The notes below the pieces were generated by a model, which was not told the DNA's origin, made no database searches, and worked only from the letters and a program-made list of their open reading frames with translations. This document shows, in pieces, positions 1-12,032 of a DNA stretch of 64,000 bases. Position 1 is the first letter of the stretch. Each line of letters begins with the position of its first letter. The DNA is taken from the NCBI GenBank assembly GCA_030248215.1, contig JASANG010001107.1:434001-498000 (forward strand). The letters run 5' to 3'. Source of the stretch: Enoplolaimus lenunculus (Eukaryota; Nematoda; Enoplea; Enoplida; Thoracostomopsidae). A program made the position numbers and the translations under genes.

Positions 1-103
1 TGTTTATTTTCACTTCTGTGTGGAAAACTTGAGCTTCTTGACTTGTCCGTCCACAACTGCAATCCAAGTTAAGGAACAGTTTTATGATATTTGTTGCCGC
101 AAC

Positions 104-451
104 CAGGGTGCAACCGGAATTCCGGTTCCGGCATTTTTTCACCTTCCGGTTCCGATAAATTTTTACCGGATTTAAAAATTCCGGTATTATAATTTGGCCG
201 TTTTCTTAACTTTGCTAATTTTTAAGAATCTCTTTTGAAAGCCACTTGTACTCCGAATATAAGCCATTAATGGTGGATTTCACTTCATTCGATGATGAAA
301 ATCTAAAATACAACTAATAAATTAAATACCTATGTTCGACTAAGGTTATTTCACAAATAATAGAGCAAAAAATAAGATTAAAATGAAATTTTTGGTTAAA
401 TACATTTTTCACTTTCCGGTTCCGGTAAATTGTAATTTCGGTTGCACCCTG
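104..451. mobile_element. hAT-type MITE, family A (CAGGGTGCAACCGG ends), copy 1
   Basis: A 348-bp element beginning CAGGGTGCAACCGGAATT and ending with the inverted copy GTTGCACCCTG. Next to each end are runs of CCGGTTCCGG. The interior is nearly identical to the copy at 10052-10442. Flanks GCCGCAAC and GTAGCAAC agree at 6 of 8 positions, consistent with a decayed 8-bp target duplication. It has no coding capacity. It lies inside an older CCGGATATCC-family repeat. Confidence 0.85.
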
Positions 452-555
452 GTAGCAACCATATATATCCGGTATCGATCACACGTATATCTTTTTTCTG
501 AAGGTAAGAAACAGTTATATGATATTTGTTGTTGCAACCGTAATATCGGTACACG

Positions 556-1172
556 ACAGGGATGGGGGTCTCGGTCAATTTTTAACCGGTACCGAAAATA
601 AAAATAAGATTTTTTTAACAAAAGTTTTGAATTTTTTATCTGCACTGAATTGCCGTTTCACGCAATTAAACTAATAAATCGCCGCCAAACTTTTTTACTC
701 CATTTTTCACTTGGTTACTGTTCACGTACCCTTCGAACAGGCTCAGGACAAATCCCAAAGCTATAGTGTTGTTTTTGATCCAGGGCATACTGAATAGACT
801 AGATAATTTTTTAATATAGCGTTGACTTATAAGTGCGGATGACCATAATTTTTACACGATGCCTTAAATGTTTTAGACGGGAAACTGCAACTATTTGTGC
901 TTTTTCACAATAAGATCATTGTGAGGGTCATTCTGTTTCTCAAATCGCTGTAAATCAGGGTAGCGGTGCTCCACAATCGTTCGATGCCTGTGTTTGTAGG
1001 CGAAATGCGCAAGTATTTCCGGGCCAAAGCTGTGATCCAAAGAAATTTTTTGTGATTGCTTATCGCTTTTTCACCTCTGGTCTCGATTTGCATACCGCCG
1101 AGGCTGAAAAAAGCGATACCGAGAGCGAGATCAGCAACAGCATGAGACAGGGACCGAGACCGCCCATCCCTG
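556..1172 (-). mobile_element. hAT deletion derivative, GGTCTCGG family, with transposase C-terminal remnant
   Basis: Inverted ends CAGGGATGGGGGTCTCGG and, on the other strand, CAGGGATGGGCGGTCTCGG. Flanks GGTACACG and GCTACACG match at 7 of 8 positions. The minus strand at about 905-1093 reads [14 protein letters not shown] then ERLWSTA and DLRNRM. This resembles the hAT C-terminal dimerisation domain (family knowledge: an ARKYL...SERLFS...RNRL pattern). The remainder of a transposase is absent, so this is a non-autonomous derivative. It is inserted in an older repeat. Confidence 0.8.
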
Positions 1173-1289
1173 GCTACACGGATATCTGTTTTCTGCCTAA
1201 TATCAAACCGAAATCGGATATCTAGTCATACCGTGCTTGAGAGTTACATTGCAGGATGATTATTTAGAATCATCCGTGTTAGAATGATT

Positions 1290-1680
1290 CAGGGACGGGC
1301 GGTCTCGGCAAGTCTCGGGACTTGACTGGTCTCGGCAATTCTCGGGACTTGACTGGTCTCGGTCTCTTTTTTCAGTCTGTGGTTTGCAAACCGAAATAAA
1401 AGAGGTGATAAAACTGGCTATACAGCGATTTGAGAAACAGAATCACCCCTCCGGTTACCCAAAATTCTGTTTTTTGAATGGAAACCCAAAACACTTTCAT
1501 TTTATTGTGACAATTGTATGAAACGGCAGTTCAGAGCAGATAAAAATGTTCAAAACTTTTGTTAAAAATCATTTTTATTTTCGGTAACGGTTAAAAATGA
1601 ATCGCGACCGAGACCAAAAGTCTCGGTCTTGATAGCTTGGGTCTCTGTCTTGCTTTTTTGACCGAGATCGCTCATCCGTG
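1290..1680. mobile_element. Second GGTCTCGG-family hAT derivative
   Basis: Begins CAGGGACGGGCGGTCTCGG and ends with the inverse of CACGGATGAGCGATCTCGG. The interior repeats CTCGGGACTTGACTGGT and holds a short segment like the transposase remnant of the 556-1172 copy (CAGCGATTTGAGAAACAGAAT). The flanks share GTTAGA near both ends, but no clean 8-bp duplication was found. Confidence 0.7.
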
Positions 1681-2068
1681 TGTTAGATTACTTTCATCAT
1701 AGAACTGGTGTAAGATTTGTTCTGGATTCGGCTTATTCAAAGCCGAATTCGATTCCGAATCTTCAGTTCTTGCCGAATCTGAACTTTTGTTGCCAAAGTC
1801 TTTCAACGCAAGTAAACACAAAACACATTTCTCGACTCTACTTGAATTATTTTTGCCCTTCGACGAATTTCTACGGAATCAATAAGGAATCATGCATAAA
1901 AGATTAACATGACGTTTTCGAAGCACAAATGCAAATAAACATGTTTGAAATAGTCCAGGCAAACTACTGTCAAGAATGGGAATCTCTTTCAATCTAGCGC
2001 CTATTATGAAAATTGTACTTTGCGAATATAGAATGAGTTTTCTTCTGCCTGGTTATGTGTTATTTCAG
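1681..2068. other. Non-coding interval before the first visible FARSA exon
   Basis: About 1712-1795 carries decayed GAATTCGGATTC-type sequence ending in TTTGTTGCC, resembling one end of the element at 35682-36057. The remainder is AT-rich and reads as intron, ending in the acceptor TTATTTCAG at 2068. No earlier FARSA exon was recognised here. Confidence 0.45.
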
Positions 2069-5000
2069 ACTACGACAATCGAAGATTCTGTTCAAAAACT
2101 GCTATCACGGCTACTACTGGACACGTCGTTTTTCCTACCAGATCATCAAAAAGCTGAACTAAAAAAACGAAAATTCATCGTTGAAAAGTAAGAGCGTTAT
2201 TACAAACATTGCTGCACACGAATTATAACAAAATTATATGTCGATTGCTTTGTAGCGAAATATATTTTTATTTCAATTGAAAAAACCAATTGAATCAAAG
2301 TTTGGGTTTCAATGTTTAATGTGCAAATTTAGCATCCGGCACTGTACAGACTATTAATTATTTTTTATGGTGATTCTAAACTTTTTTTATATAATTCTGC
2401 TTTTGGAGTATTTGTGCAATGCCATGCTATAGGCACCAATAAATCAATTTCAATGTTCTATGTTTACGGAACAAAGCTTGCATTGTAGATGTACAAATTG
2501 TTTGATGAGTGAAACGACTGATCGAATACGGCAATGTCCATTCCTGTGTACATAAGATTTTGCTGCCCAGTACTGCGATATCTGGTCGCACGTACTATTC
2601 GTAACTATTTTTATTGGTTAGAGTATTGTTATGTCTTTAGTTTATATTTTATGCTTGGAAAATTTTACTTAGGTGGTTTTTGCGTTTCAGAACTATAACA
2701 AGCTATTTGCTGTCTAAAGGGCCAAATTTCACTCGTCTTCTAAAGAAAATGGAAACTGATTTAACTGCAGATATGGTTGCCACGTGAGTAGAAGGGAATA
2801 GTTATTTATATTTCCACCGGGATTGTTGACATCCTTGTTGAATTTTCGTATTGATGTGCCAAAATGGGTCATTAGCGTTCCGTGTTTCCACAAATTAATG
2901 AGGTGGACTTCGTACACTTCAGTTGATTCAACTTTTTGGGAAGTATTATGTGTATTATTGATGACAGAAATGCACATTTAAAACAGCTTGGTTTATGATC
3001 TTAACTTGTGCAATCTTTCGTTCAATGGTAAATCTTATTTTAGAGGTTCCTGGAAGTCTAATCCATTTAAGGCATACAACTTTGATGCTCAGGGTGTGCC
3101 TCCTGCAGCTGGTCACTTACACCCGTTAATGAAGGTTCGAAGCGAATTTAGACAAATATTTTTGGAAATGGGGTAAGTGTTTACACAACGCGTTCTAATA
3201 CAAAAGAAGTGACTGCTTCATGTACGAAAATATAGATTATGTAATATGCATGTTGGCACCGAATTATCGATTTGACCGAATCCGAATCAATTGCAATGAC
3301 AGCCGCATCAATTCTGAATTTTTGACATGAAAAAGAAAAAATATTCATTTAATTCGGTTAATTTGAAATTTTTAATATTTAGAAATGTAAGCATATATTA
3401 CCAAAAGTTGTTGGATTTGGCTTTCTCACAATCGAATTTGAACCGTGAATTTCTGCCGATTTTGAATTCCACCTTTGATGTCACCCTGGTATGTTAATAA
3501 TACTAAGTAGCTGATTTCGGTTTTTCTGGAATCCGATCGCATTATGCTGCTGACATCCGATGACCGGTAGGTGAACATCCGCCAGTCGGAACCATGTGTC
3601 ATATGCTAACCAGTTGGATTTCGAAGACCTCGAATCCGTTTTAACTCGCTGTTACGAAACGGTATTGTTGCATATTTTAACAAACTTTTTTAGTTTCACA
3701 GAAATGCCTACCAACCAGTATGTTGAAAGCTCGTTCTGGAATTTCGACGCCCTGTTCCAACCACAACAACACCCTGCAAGAGACGCCCATGATACATTTT
3801 TTATATCAGGTACAGTTATTGAGGATTGTAACACCAGATTCCGAGCATGAACGGTTTTTAGTATCACATTGATATATGTGCATTGTTTGTATTACTGGCG
3901 CATGTAAAGATCAAGGGCGGAACGGTTTCCGTGAGACTAGAATAGAGTAAGTTTAAGCTTTAGACTTATTTTTTGCTTGGCTTAGGATTGGGTTTAGGAA
4001 TATGTTTCTACTGTTCTTTACATTGGCCGTATTACTTATTATCAAATATTGATGCCGGTATTTAATTTTTCATGATAAAGCAAAGACGCTTTAATATGAC
4101 CGAATATTAAATAGATGTAGCAGTAGATGTTCGACGCTGGCGAAAAGCTAAAGGTATTACTGTTGCGTATCTGCTATTGCGTTTGGTGGTCAATCCCTGT
4201 TTCCAGACTTGTCTTTTAGTGTCACTTTTAAACTCTGTTGCGGTGATTACATGATGTTTCTGTTACTCTTATTCAAAACTGTTATTAACTCTCTTATAGT
4301 TTTCAATGTTTCCAAATCTTCATATTAACCCTGACGTGTAAAATTGTGAATATTTTAGATCCAGCGGTAGCAGAAAATTTTCCTTCCGACTACCTTGAAA
4401 AAGTTAAAAGCGTTCACTCGGTTGGAGGATTCGGTTCACAGGGGTGTGTAAGCTTGATTTAGATAACTTTCCTCATACTGAAGTATGAAGTGCACTAAAA
4501 ATTTGGTAAATTGTGTTTCGTATTACCGAATATCTGATGTTTCGTGTCACACTGAATAGAATCGGGTTAGATGTAGATGTTCACATCAAAAGTGCGGCAA
4601 TTTCAAAACTACTGAGTCAGCTTTGCTTATTTCTAATGTGATGGAAAAATTCTTTGGAATGTGATAGCAATAAATGACAAAAAGGTTGTGTTTAAAACAT
4701 AATGTTAGATTGTCTTGCTTAGCGTTGTTTGCACTATTTTGAAATAAGGCACTATGGGTGCAATGCACTGTTCTACGATAAAATGTCTGTTCCGGCCGCA
4801 AACCATTCAAAATTTCGATTACCACTCCGGCATCAAACGACGCAGGAGTCGGAATTTTATCGGTTTGGGACAAAATATAACGCATCCGTTTATAAATAAA
4901 AATTTAATCTCAAACCTTTTGCTGAAACTTGGCCACATTTCACAACTTCTGTTTCCACTGCACATTCCTAGCATTGTTTTAAAGTAGGTATGTATTCGGT

Positions 5001-7984
5001 GCATGTTTTTGCAGAATTGGAAAACTGGCTAATGAAAGCGCAAAACAGTCGACAAACAGCATATTGTGTTTTGAATTATAGTCCATTAGCAGTACATAAT
5101 TCGGTATTGAAATATATTTTTAATAATCCATGTTCCGGTTCCTCTTCCAGTGAAAAAAATAATTTTCTGTTTCTACTTCCTGTGAATTTTAGTTCATCAT
5201 GTAACCTTGGTGCATAACGTAGCCCTGTCTGTTGCTAGAAAGTTGTTAAAATGAGCCAAATTACACAATATTCTGGGGCATAGTAACAAATTGTATTTTA
5301 AGATACAAATACGACTGGAAGATATCTGAGGCAAAGAAAAATCTGTTACGGACCCATACAACAGCTGTCAGCGCTAGAATGCTGTACAAGCTAGCACAGC
5401 AGGTTTGTGGTTATTAAAATATGTAAAATTTAAGCGAATACGCAGTTTATCGTCTCCTATATTAATTTGTAGGATATATTGTCTATATAGCGCTTGTGGT
5501 GGTAGCTGCTTTTGTCTTTATGGTACCGACCATAACGTAAGCAATTAATCAACATAGGGATTGGAAAAACATTACTGATCACATGCCGGAAGTTTTTGTT
5601 TCGAAAAGGAGAGTTGATTTTTCAATTGCCATCTTTACAGGTGTTGTGCACAAATTCAGAAAAAATCATCTCTTCAAAAGGTGCAATATATGCAGTGAAG
5701 TTGTTCTTACTTAGATTCTTGTTTGTCTTGAACCTATAGCTTCTACGGGAATCTGTTGAGGATTTCGACTGAATAAGGTTGAATCTGTAAGAGTTACATT
5801 GGTAGACATTAAACTGAAAAGTTTAAGCGGGTAGCCAGTGTGGTCTAGGGTCTACGCATATACAACCCCCAACCAATGATCCAAGAAACGTTTTGCTACT
5901 GTTACAAACCGCTTGGCGCCGTCCCCGTTAAAATCATGACGACGAGGCGACTACTAAATGGTATGCGAATTCTTTTGCTCATGTTTGTTCGCAGGACTTC
6001 AGGACTTCACTAAGGCATTAATCGACCGGATGATAATTTTACCGGGTACGGAACCAGAGCCGGATAGTAAATTAGCGACCGTAACCGAATATTAATTGGA
6101 TATAGAGATGAGATTTGCGCATTGTTGCATTGTTGGTTGTATTTGATTCGTGCAGTGTTTGTTTGTTAAGTTAAAATTAATTTTTAGCTTAGACTTCTTA
6201 CTTTACTTCAGTGTCTAAAACATGTTTCTTGACTCGTCGGGATATTATGCAGTTGCGGCCAAATGTCTAGTGTTCCCACATCTCAAATGCAATTCACTGT
6301 TATTCGGGACCACAACCCAAAATATCTGGTTTTCGGAAGGTGGATATCGGATACGGATGTCGATTTTTTGCCGGATATTATATCGGAACCGGGATATCCC
6401 ATATGTTTGCAAAAATTGTTGTAGTTTACTAATTTATTTTATCATTGCTTTGCGTTGTAACTTTTCCTATATTCTCAAAATGCGTAATAGCCTTATCAGC
6501 AGTTGCAAAAGGTCCGCAATATTTGGAACTGAGGAATTTTTAGCTTCAAAACTTGGCATAATATTTTGTTACAATTCAACATGCCCTAGTGCTGCACCAA
6601 TTTCGAGATCCGCAACTGCAGGAGTTCGCCGCTAGTAAAACTATCGTTGACTGGTGATAGACGCTATTCTGTCTCATTTTGAGAATATAGGCCCGTGTTT
6701 AGCATCCATTTCAACCGGCAAAGTATTTTTCAATCGATCGTGTATATCGCAATGAAACTCTAGACGCCACTCATTTGGCTGAATTTCATCAAGTTGAAGG
6801 CGTCGTTGCTGATCGCGGATTGTCGCTTGGGCATTTAATTGGAGTTTTGCACGAATTTTTTAACAAGTTAGGTAATTCAAAAGAACATATTGCCCTTTAG
6901 AACCGATTGGAAATCCAATTCAGCATAGCATGGAGATTTATATTTTCCAATATCCAGTTAAGGTAACAGCAAAAGTGGTCAGTTAAGGTGCATAGCAAAA
7001 ATGATTAACTTTACCAAAGTAGTCGTAATTCGCAAGACATGGTTTATGCTTTCAAATTAAATTTTTTGTTTTACTTCGAACATTTGTTTGTCTTAAACAT
7101 TGTCGTGATTTAATTCCTTTTCATTGGATTCCGATAAATATGGCTGTGGTCTATTTTTTGTATATTATCAGCCGTCTCAAATGTCCGTATTAGTGTTTTA
7201 TCTTGACAGCAGCAGCACTGGTAGGTCGTAGCAATTTTTGTTGCAGGCATCAAGAATCTACGTTTCAAACCAGCGTATAACCCGTACACTGAACCTAGTA
7301 TGGAAATATTCAGTTATCACGAAGGTATCTGATACATTATAGAAACGTTATGCGTAATATTCTTTTGTTTAGTTTTTAGCGGGCATTTCAGTTCTTTTCG
7401 GTTGGTAACAGAATGTTGTGGTCTTGCTTGCGCTATGCCTACTGCAAAAAAAATTTCCACACTGTAACCGGAGGCCTTGTAGTCAATAAATTTTGTGTGC
7501 GAATACATATAGTTCGTTTAATTTTACTTCAGTTTAATTTTCTGATGACTAGCATTGTTATGTTTCAGGCTTTAACAAATGGGTAGAGGTTGGTAACTCT
7601 GGTATTTTTCGGCCTGAAATGCTGCTTCCAATGGGATTGCCGGAAGACGTATCCGTTATAGCATGGGGTCTATCACTGGAAAGGTGAATGAATAAGGAAT
7701 TACATACATCGTTTCTTCGTTAAGCTAGTACCATTTATGTTTGAAATGTAAAGCGTGTGCATCTACAATTTAGATTTTAGGAAAATGGTATTCGCGAAAG
7801 CATATATCAGATTAACAGTCCAATAATAACGTTGTAATAACATTTTTAGTAAATAGAACAATTAACCAACAATTTTAGGCCGACAATGATACGGTATGGT
7901 ATTAATAATATCCGCGATTTGATGGGTCCGAAAGTTGACTTGCAGATGGTGTACGACAATGGTATATGCCGAATTGTGGAATGA
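2069..7984 (+). CDS. FARSA: Phenylalanyl-tRNA synthetase alpha subunit, cytosolic (5' part missing)
   Basis: This is the catalytic subunit of the cytosolic alpha2-beta2 enzyme that charges tRNA-Phe. Ten exons join in frame: 2069-2187, 2691-2783, 3044-3172, 3694-3809, 4359-4443, 5303-5402, 6703-6871, 7247-7324, 7569-7683 and 7879-7984. They give 369 residues and a TGA stop. Recognisable blocks, in order, are [79 protein letters not shown] with FHQVEGV (class II motif 2), [34 protein letters not shown], and WGLSLERPTM (motif 3). The animal protein is about 500 residues. Roughly 140 N-terminal residues (winged-helix DNA/RNA-binding part) are not seen and probably lie before base 1. The first exon enters in phase 0. 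Introns hold a GGCC-ended element and a decayed MITE. Confidence 0.96.
3250..3488. repeat. Decayed MITE in FARSA intron 3
   Basis: The right end is the inverse of CAGGGTGACATCAAAGG, next to TTCGGTT/CCGAATCC-rich sequence. It resembles the element at 35682-36057 (CAGGGCGGCAACAAAGG). The left end, near TTGGCACCGAATTATCG, is degraded, and no target duplication was found. Confidence 0.5.
3897..4028. mobile_element. GGCC-ended mini-element with TTAGGC-like core, exact 8-bp duplication
   Basis: A 132-bp element with ends GGCGCATGTAAAGATCA and, inverted, GGCCAATGTAAAGAACA. It is flanked on both sides by GTATTACT (3889-3896 and 4029-4036), an exact 8-bp target duplication. The middle contains GGCTTAGGATTGGGTTTAGG, a degenerate TTAGGC tract. 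It lies in FARSA intron 4. The 8-bp duplication is typical of hAT-like transposition, but the termini are not the usual CAGGG. Confidence 0.85.
6010..6410. repeat. Diverged CCGGATATCC-family MITE in FARSA intron 6
   Basis: The left part (TAATCGACCGGATGATAATTT, then ACCAGAGCCGG) and the right part (GCCGGATATTATATCGG, then CCGGGATATCC) align with the two ends of the intact copy at 11651-12032. Termini and target duplication are eroded. An open frame of 137 codons across it is an accident of the repeat. Confidence 0.6.
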
Positions 7985-9387
7985 ATGATTGGTCTCACCG
8001 ACGTTACGCTTATCCTGAACTAGAATCCATGTATTGGGCATTTCTGTTTTACTGACAGCAGTTTGGTACTTTATACTCACTAAGTTTATATTATAGGAGT
8101 GTGCAACACAACTTTGCAGATTAAAGCGATATTCTACAAAGTGTGTAAATTTCAAAATTCCGGGATTTGATTCCAGTTTATGCTATATTTATAACGATGT
8201 ACTAAAGTTTGTTTTAATGTTAAGTTTTCTTTTTCGAGTAAATTAACTTTTATCATCAATGTGTTTTATGAGGTGTTGTTAATTCCTGTTTGGAGTGTAT
8301 TGGTTTTTAAAAACACTAAAGAATTCTGTAAATATAAAACCAGCGTTTTGTTTGGCGCGTATTACCAATTCAAACAAAACTAATAATTATTCGGGTCACT
8401 GTTAAAATTTTTACGTTAGCTATCCGATTACAGCGTATTAGTTAAGACACTAGGCAGCTTGTTTGGTACCGCGACCCGTTGACAAGGAATTAAGAGCACC
8501 AAACATTTGAGATTTTAGCTGTTAAAGTTTAGATAGAACAGCCGGAAATCGGCAGGTCTAGTCGGCCGGCGTTCTTCCGTGCTGTTTTTGTTCAAATTCG
8601 GTGTGTTCAAACTGTCCTTCGAAATAGGGGTTCTTCAAGATCAAATCAACGCCTGTCCATTTTGAACCATAATCATCATGATATGCGTATATAATGGTTG
8701 AAAATAAAGGATCCCGTATTTCATGTGTAAAAATTAAAATAGTTTCTATGTTTTATACTGAACAAAATAATGAAGGGATCAGTAAAATAGTAGCAGACAT
8801 AAGATAGGCCATTTGGAAATAAAGTTGTAGATCCTCGTAGCCCGCGTTCTGGCTGTCGTTTTTGACAAGTGGGTAAAATGATTTAACGCGAGTTAAACCT
8901 AATAAGAGCACGGTTTAATCACTACGTAAGTTGGTCAGTTTCTATAAGACACAGGGCACATTATTAGTATTCTGGAACATTTTCTTTATTAGAGTGAAAG
9001 CCGAATGTGTACTACTTCATGTATGTAATTAGTGCCTTGTCCGCTGTGTATTATGTATTGTGCGTTACACACAGATAGGCGCATGTTGTTTATGTTTTGG
9101 GTACCTGGTGCTTCGTGTTACTCTTTGCAATAGTGGCATTGTTCTGTTTGGTCTAAATATAGCTTTAGCTTTGTAGATTGCAGGCATCAGACTTTTGACG
9201 CATTGACGCGTCTATTAGCACGAACAGACTCTGTATAATATATGTTGTATTGTTGAGTTTATATATGAACGTTGTTGACAATCACAATTTTATGTTTAGT
9301 AGTATTCTTTTCTGTGTTAGGACGGCGTAGTGACAACTGGCAAATCAGAAAAGTTGGTGAATGTTATTACATGTATAAAGTTTATAT
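7985..9387. other. FARSA 3' flank and intergenic DNA
   Basis: AT-rich sequence with no exon-like open frame, no clear inverted-repeat element and no recognised RNA gene. AATAAA-like signals for FARSA are possible but not distinctive. Confidence 0.5.
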
Positions 9388-9816
9388 CAGGGTGCAATTA
9401 CCTCAATTCTGGCATGAAATATGCATCCGGGGTCCGGCTGCAAGATTTTGGACCAAGGTAGGGTACAATCGGAATTAACACATAACGGAACACAAAAGTG
9501 AAAGTGTATATTTTGCCGAAGCAAGATAGTGAAAAATTACTGTTATTGAAAAATTAATACCATCATGTGACCTTTTTCAACATTTGTTTTCAAACAAACA
9601 AGATTTTACGTTGCTGTATTAATTGAAGAGTGAACATGTTCTTTTGCAGAAATTTTGTGAACAAAATTAAAAAATTCGTCTCAGAATTTCAACTTACAAT
9701 TTGGGGATCGCAGAAAAACCTGGCGAAAACTTACCTGACTCAATGTCGGAACCGAAATGTATTGTGAAGAACACCCGATTTCTTTATTGTAATTGAAATT
9801 CCGGTTACACCCTGTT
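9388..9816. mobile_element. hAT-type MITE, CAGGGTG ends, diverged
   Basis: Starts CAGGGTGCAATTACC and ends with the inverse of CAGGGTGTAACCGGAATT. The right end is close to family A, but the interior differs. The flanking 8-mers do not match, so it is old or rearranged. Confidence 0.6.
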
Positions 9817-9857
9817 ACAGTTATATAGTCATACTTTTTATATAATCATATTTTTCC

Positions 9858-9978
9858 GGCCCATGTTTACTGTAGGGGCCTCCTTACTAAAGACTGAACC
9901 TAAGCCTACGCTTATCTTAAGCGTAAGCCTAAGCCACCAAGTCTCTAAGTCTCACAATGCCCCTGTCACCTATTGGGC
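9858..9978. mobile_element. GGCC-ended mini-element with telomere-like core
   Basis: The left end GGCCCATGTTTACTGTAGGG matches, with mismatches, the inverted right end GCCCAATAGGTGACAGGGGC. The centre holds AACCTAAGCCTACGC and CGTAAGCCTAAGCC, degenerate (TTAGGC)n on the minus strand, arranged as a short palindrome. No matching 8-bp flanks were found. Confidence 0.6.
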
Positions 9979-10051
9979 AGGGACCTACGAAATCACGTCA
10001 GCGCTGACCAATTTGCGAAATCAAGTTGCCTTGTGGTTAATATGTTCAAAC

Positions 10052-10442
10052 CAGGGTGCAACCGGAATTCCGGTTCCGGTTCCGGCATTTTTTCACCTTC
10101 CGGTTCCGGTAAATTTTTACCGGATTTAAAAATTCCGGTATTATAATTTGGCCGTTTTCTTAACTTTGCTAATTTTTAAGAATCTCTTTTGAAAGCCACG
10201 TGTACTCCGAATATAAGCCATTGATGGTGGATTTCACTTCAGTCGATGATGAAAATCTAAAATACAACAAATAAAATGAATACCTATGTTCGACTGAGGT
10301 TATTTCACAAATAATAGAGCAAAAAATAAGATTAAAATGAAATTTTTGGTGAAATGCATTTTTCACTTTCCGGTTCCGGTTCCGGTAAAATTTTCAAATT
10401 CCGGTTCCGGTTCCGGTAAATTGTAATTCCGGTTGCACCCTG
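10052..10442. mobile_element. hAT-type MITE, family A, intact copy
   Basis: A 391-bp element with inverted ends CAGGGTGCAACCGGAATT, flanked by exact 8-bp duplications GTTCAAAC (10044-10051 and 10443-10450). Both subterminal regions are tandem CCGGTT units. The interior matches 104-451 almost base for base, so the two copies are recent relatives. It has no coding capacity. Confidence 0.95.
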
Positions 10443-11155
10443 GTTCAAACGTTTACTTCATTTTTTGCACATGCTTCACAATTTGCCACAAAACGGTAAA
10501 AATTACGGTTCCTTCTGGCGGCTTTGAATGCCGTAGCTGTTGTAATATGTTTGACTGGTCGACCATCGTTGCATAACTGTTTTACTTACCACCGTTAATA
10601 CTACTAACCAGTTAGAATTAGACTTTTACATAAACATATCTGATACAAAAATCTCATTCTCTGATAGTTGTTCAATTACACAGGCAATCCGGGTATCCCA
10701 AATAGTGATGTTTCATTGTTACCAAGCTTGTTTTGTAAAACCTCTATTGTTCGCGCCAATTGCTGCTGGGCCGGCCATTTTGGCGAAGTGGCTAAATTTC
10801 TACCGAAAGCCGGATTACAAAATTTATCTGGACTGGGACTATCTCGCATTAGGTGAAAAATATACGTACGTACGTATGTTAATATTAAATAACAAACTAA
10901 TTTCTGATTTTGTATTTTACAGGGATGTGAGTATAAACTTAGCTTTTATGATTAAAAATGCACATACTTATTGCACATAACAGTGAGTTTGAATGCTATC
11001 GATTTCACTTGTAGTTGGCGTTTATCATTGCGTCTTATCATGGAAACGTTTTTCTCTCTTTCGCTTTTGTTTAAAAAATTAATTGTAATGTGATTCGTTC
11101 GCATAAAATTGTAATCTTTTAAGGTTGTCCATGGATAATTTTTGTACGTATCGGC

Positions 11156-11479
11156 CAGGGTTCCAGCGAACTAAATTTTGCCTGAACAGGAGCAGGAGTG
11201 ACTACTATTGGACTTTTTAGAAAACTTGTCAAAAAACGGCTAAAGCGAATTTTCAGCTATTTCATCATCAAGTTTGGTGAAAACACAACAGAAATAGTTT
11301 ATTAGAAATAACAATTTTTCATAGATAAAGTTTCCAATATTTAAATACTTACAAATAATTTGCCACAAAACCGTAAAAATTACGGTTCCTGCAACTTTGA
11401 ATGAAGGAACAGGAACGGGAACAGGAATTGAATTTTTGCAGGAATTCCGGCCTGGAACAGGAATACCGGTTGAACTCTG
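11156..11479. mobile_element. hAT-type MITE, family D, exact target duplication
   Basis: A 324-bp element beginning CAGGGTTCCAGCG and ending with the inverse of CAGAGTTCAACC. It is flanked by GTATCGGC at 11148-11155 and 11480-11487. The right subterminal region repeats GGAACAGGAA-type units. A related fragment (TTGCCACAAAACGGTAAAAA) lies at about 10488-10535. Confidence 0.92.
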
Positions 11480-11650
11480 GTATCGGCACATCAATAGTGT
11501 TTTATAGTGTCCAAATTGTGTGAAATTTATCGGTACATATTTGACTGAAATCCTGGTTCTGACTGAGTTCTGGACATAGTTCATAAGTACCTGAATATAG
11601 TTTTGACAAGCTGAACCCTCATTGGTGTTCGGTACCACGTGGTTTTAAAC

Positions 11651-12032
11651 CAGGGATCGATCGAATATTAATTTTACCGGAACCGGAGCCGGTTAGTGAA
11701 TTTTGTACCGGAACCGGAGCCGGATGTTAACCGCATATAGGATCCTATTCGTACACTGCTGGATGTATTTGAGTCATGCGAAAATATGTTTATGGATTTA
11801 AGATTATTTTTTGGTTTGGATTTTTCCTTCCATGTCAGTGTCCATTCATGAATTGCTCGGAATTGCAGTCGCTTCAAAATATCTAGTATTTTGACGTGCA
11901 AAAAACAGTTTTATGATATTTGGAACCGCAACCACAAATATCCGATATCCGGTAGGTTTATGCCAAATACCGGATACGGATGTCGGATTTGGCCGGATAT
12001 TAAACCGAAACCGGATATCCGGTCGATCCCTG
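11651..12032. mobile_element. hAT-type MITE, family B (CAGGGATCGA ends), intact copy
   Basis: A 382-bp element with ends CAGGGATCGATCG and, inverted, CAGGGATCGACCGGATATCC. Flanks TTTTAAAC and CTTTAAAC match at 7 of 8 positions. The left subterminal region repeats GGAACCGGAGCC; the right repeats CCGGATATCCGG. It is the reference copy for the decayed relatives at 1-1240, 6010-6410 and 16620-17112. Confidence 0.9.

Larger units (their letters stand above)
1..1240. repeat. Old CCGGATATCC-family MITE, split by nested insertions
   Basis: Fragments of the family seen whole at 11651-12032 lie at about 60-103, 452-555 and 1173-1235. The shared pieces are an AACAGTTTTATGATATTTG block, a CCGCAACC block and a terminal GAAATCGGATATC stretch. 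Two younger elements interrupt them (104-451 and about 556-1172). The block with ATGATATTTGTTG occurs twice (near 80 and 515), so the host copy is itself rearranged. The far left end is outside the window or decayed. Confidence 0.55.

Noticed and set aside
1976-2068. Extending the first visible FARSA exon upstream to the ATG at 1976
   Set aside because: The extra residues do not resemble FARSA, and a good acceptor (TTATTTCAG) ends at 2068 exactly where similarity begins.
6222-6635. 137-codon plus-strand open frame
   Set aside because: It lies in a FARSA intron, spans a decayed family B MITE and has no similarity to a known protein.
6689-6702. GGCCCGTGTTTAG just before a FARSA exon as a GGCC-type element end
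   Set aside because: There is no inverted partner or TTAGGC core nearby; it overlaps the normal intron acceptor.
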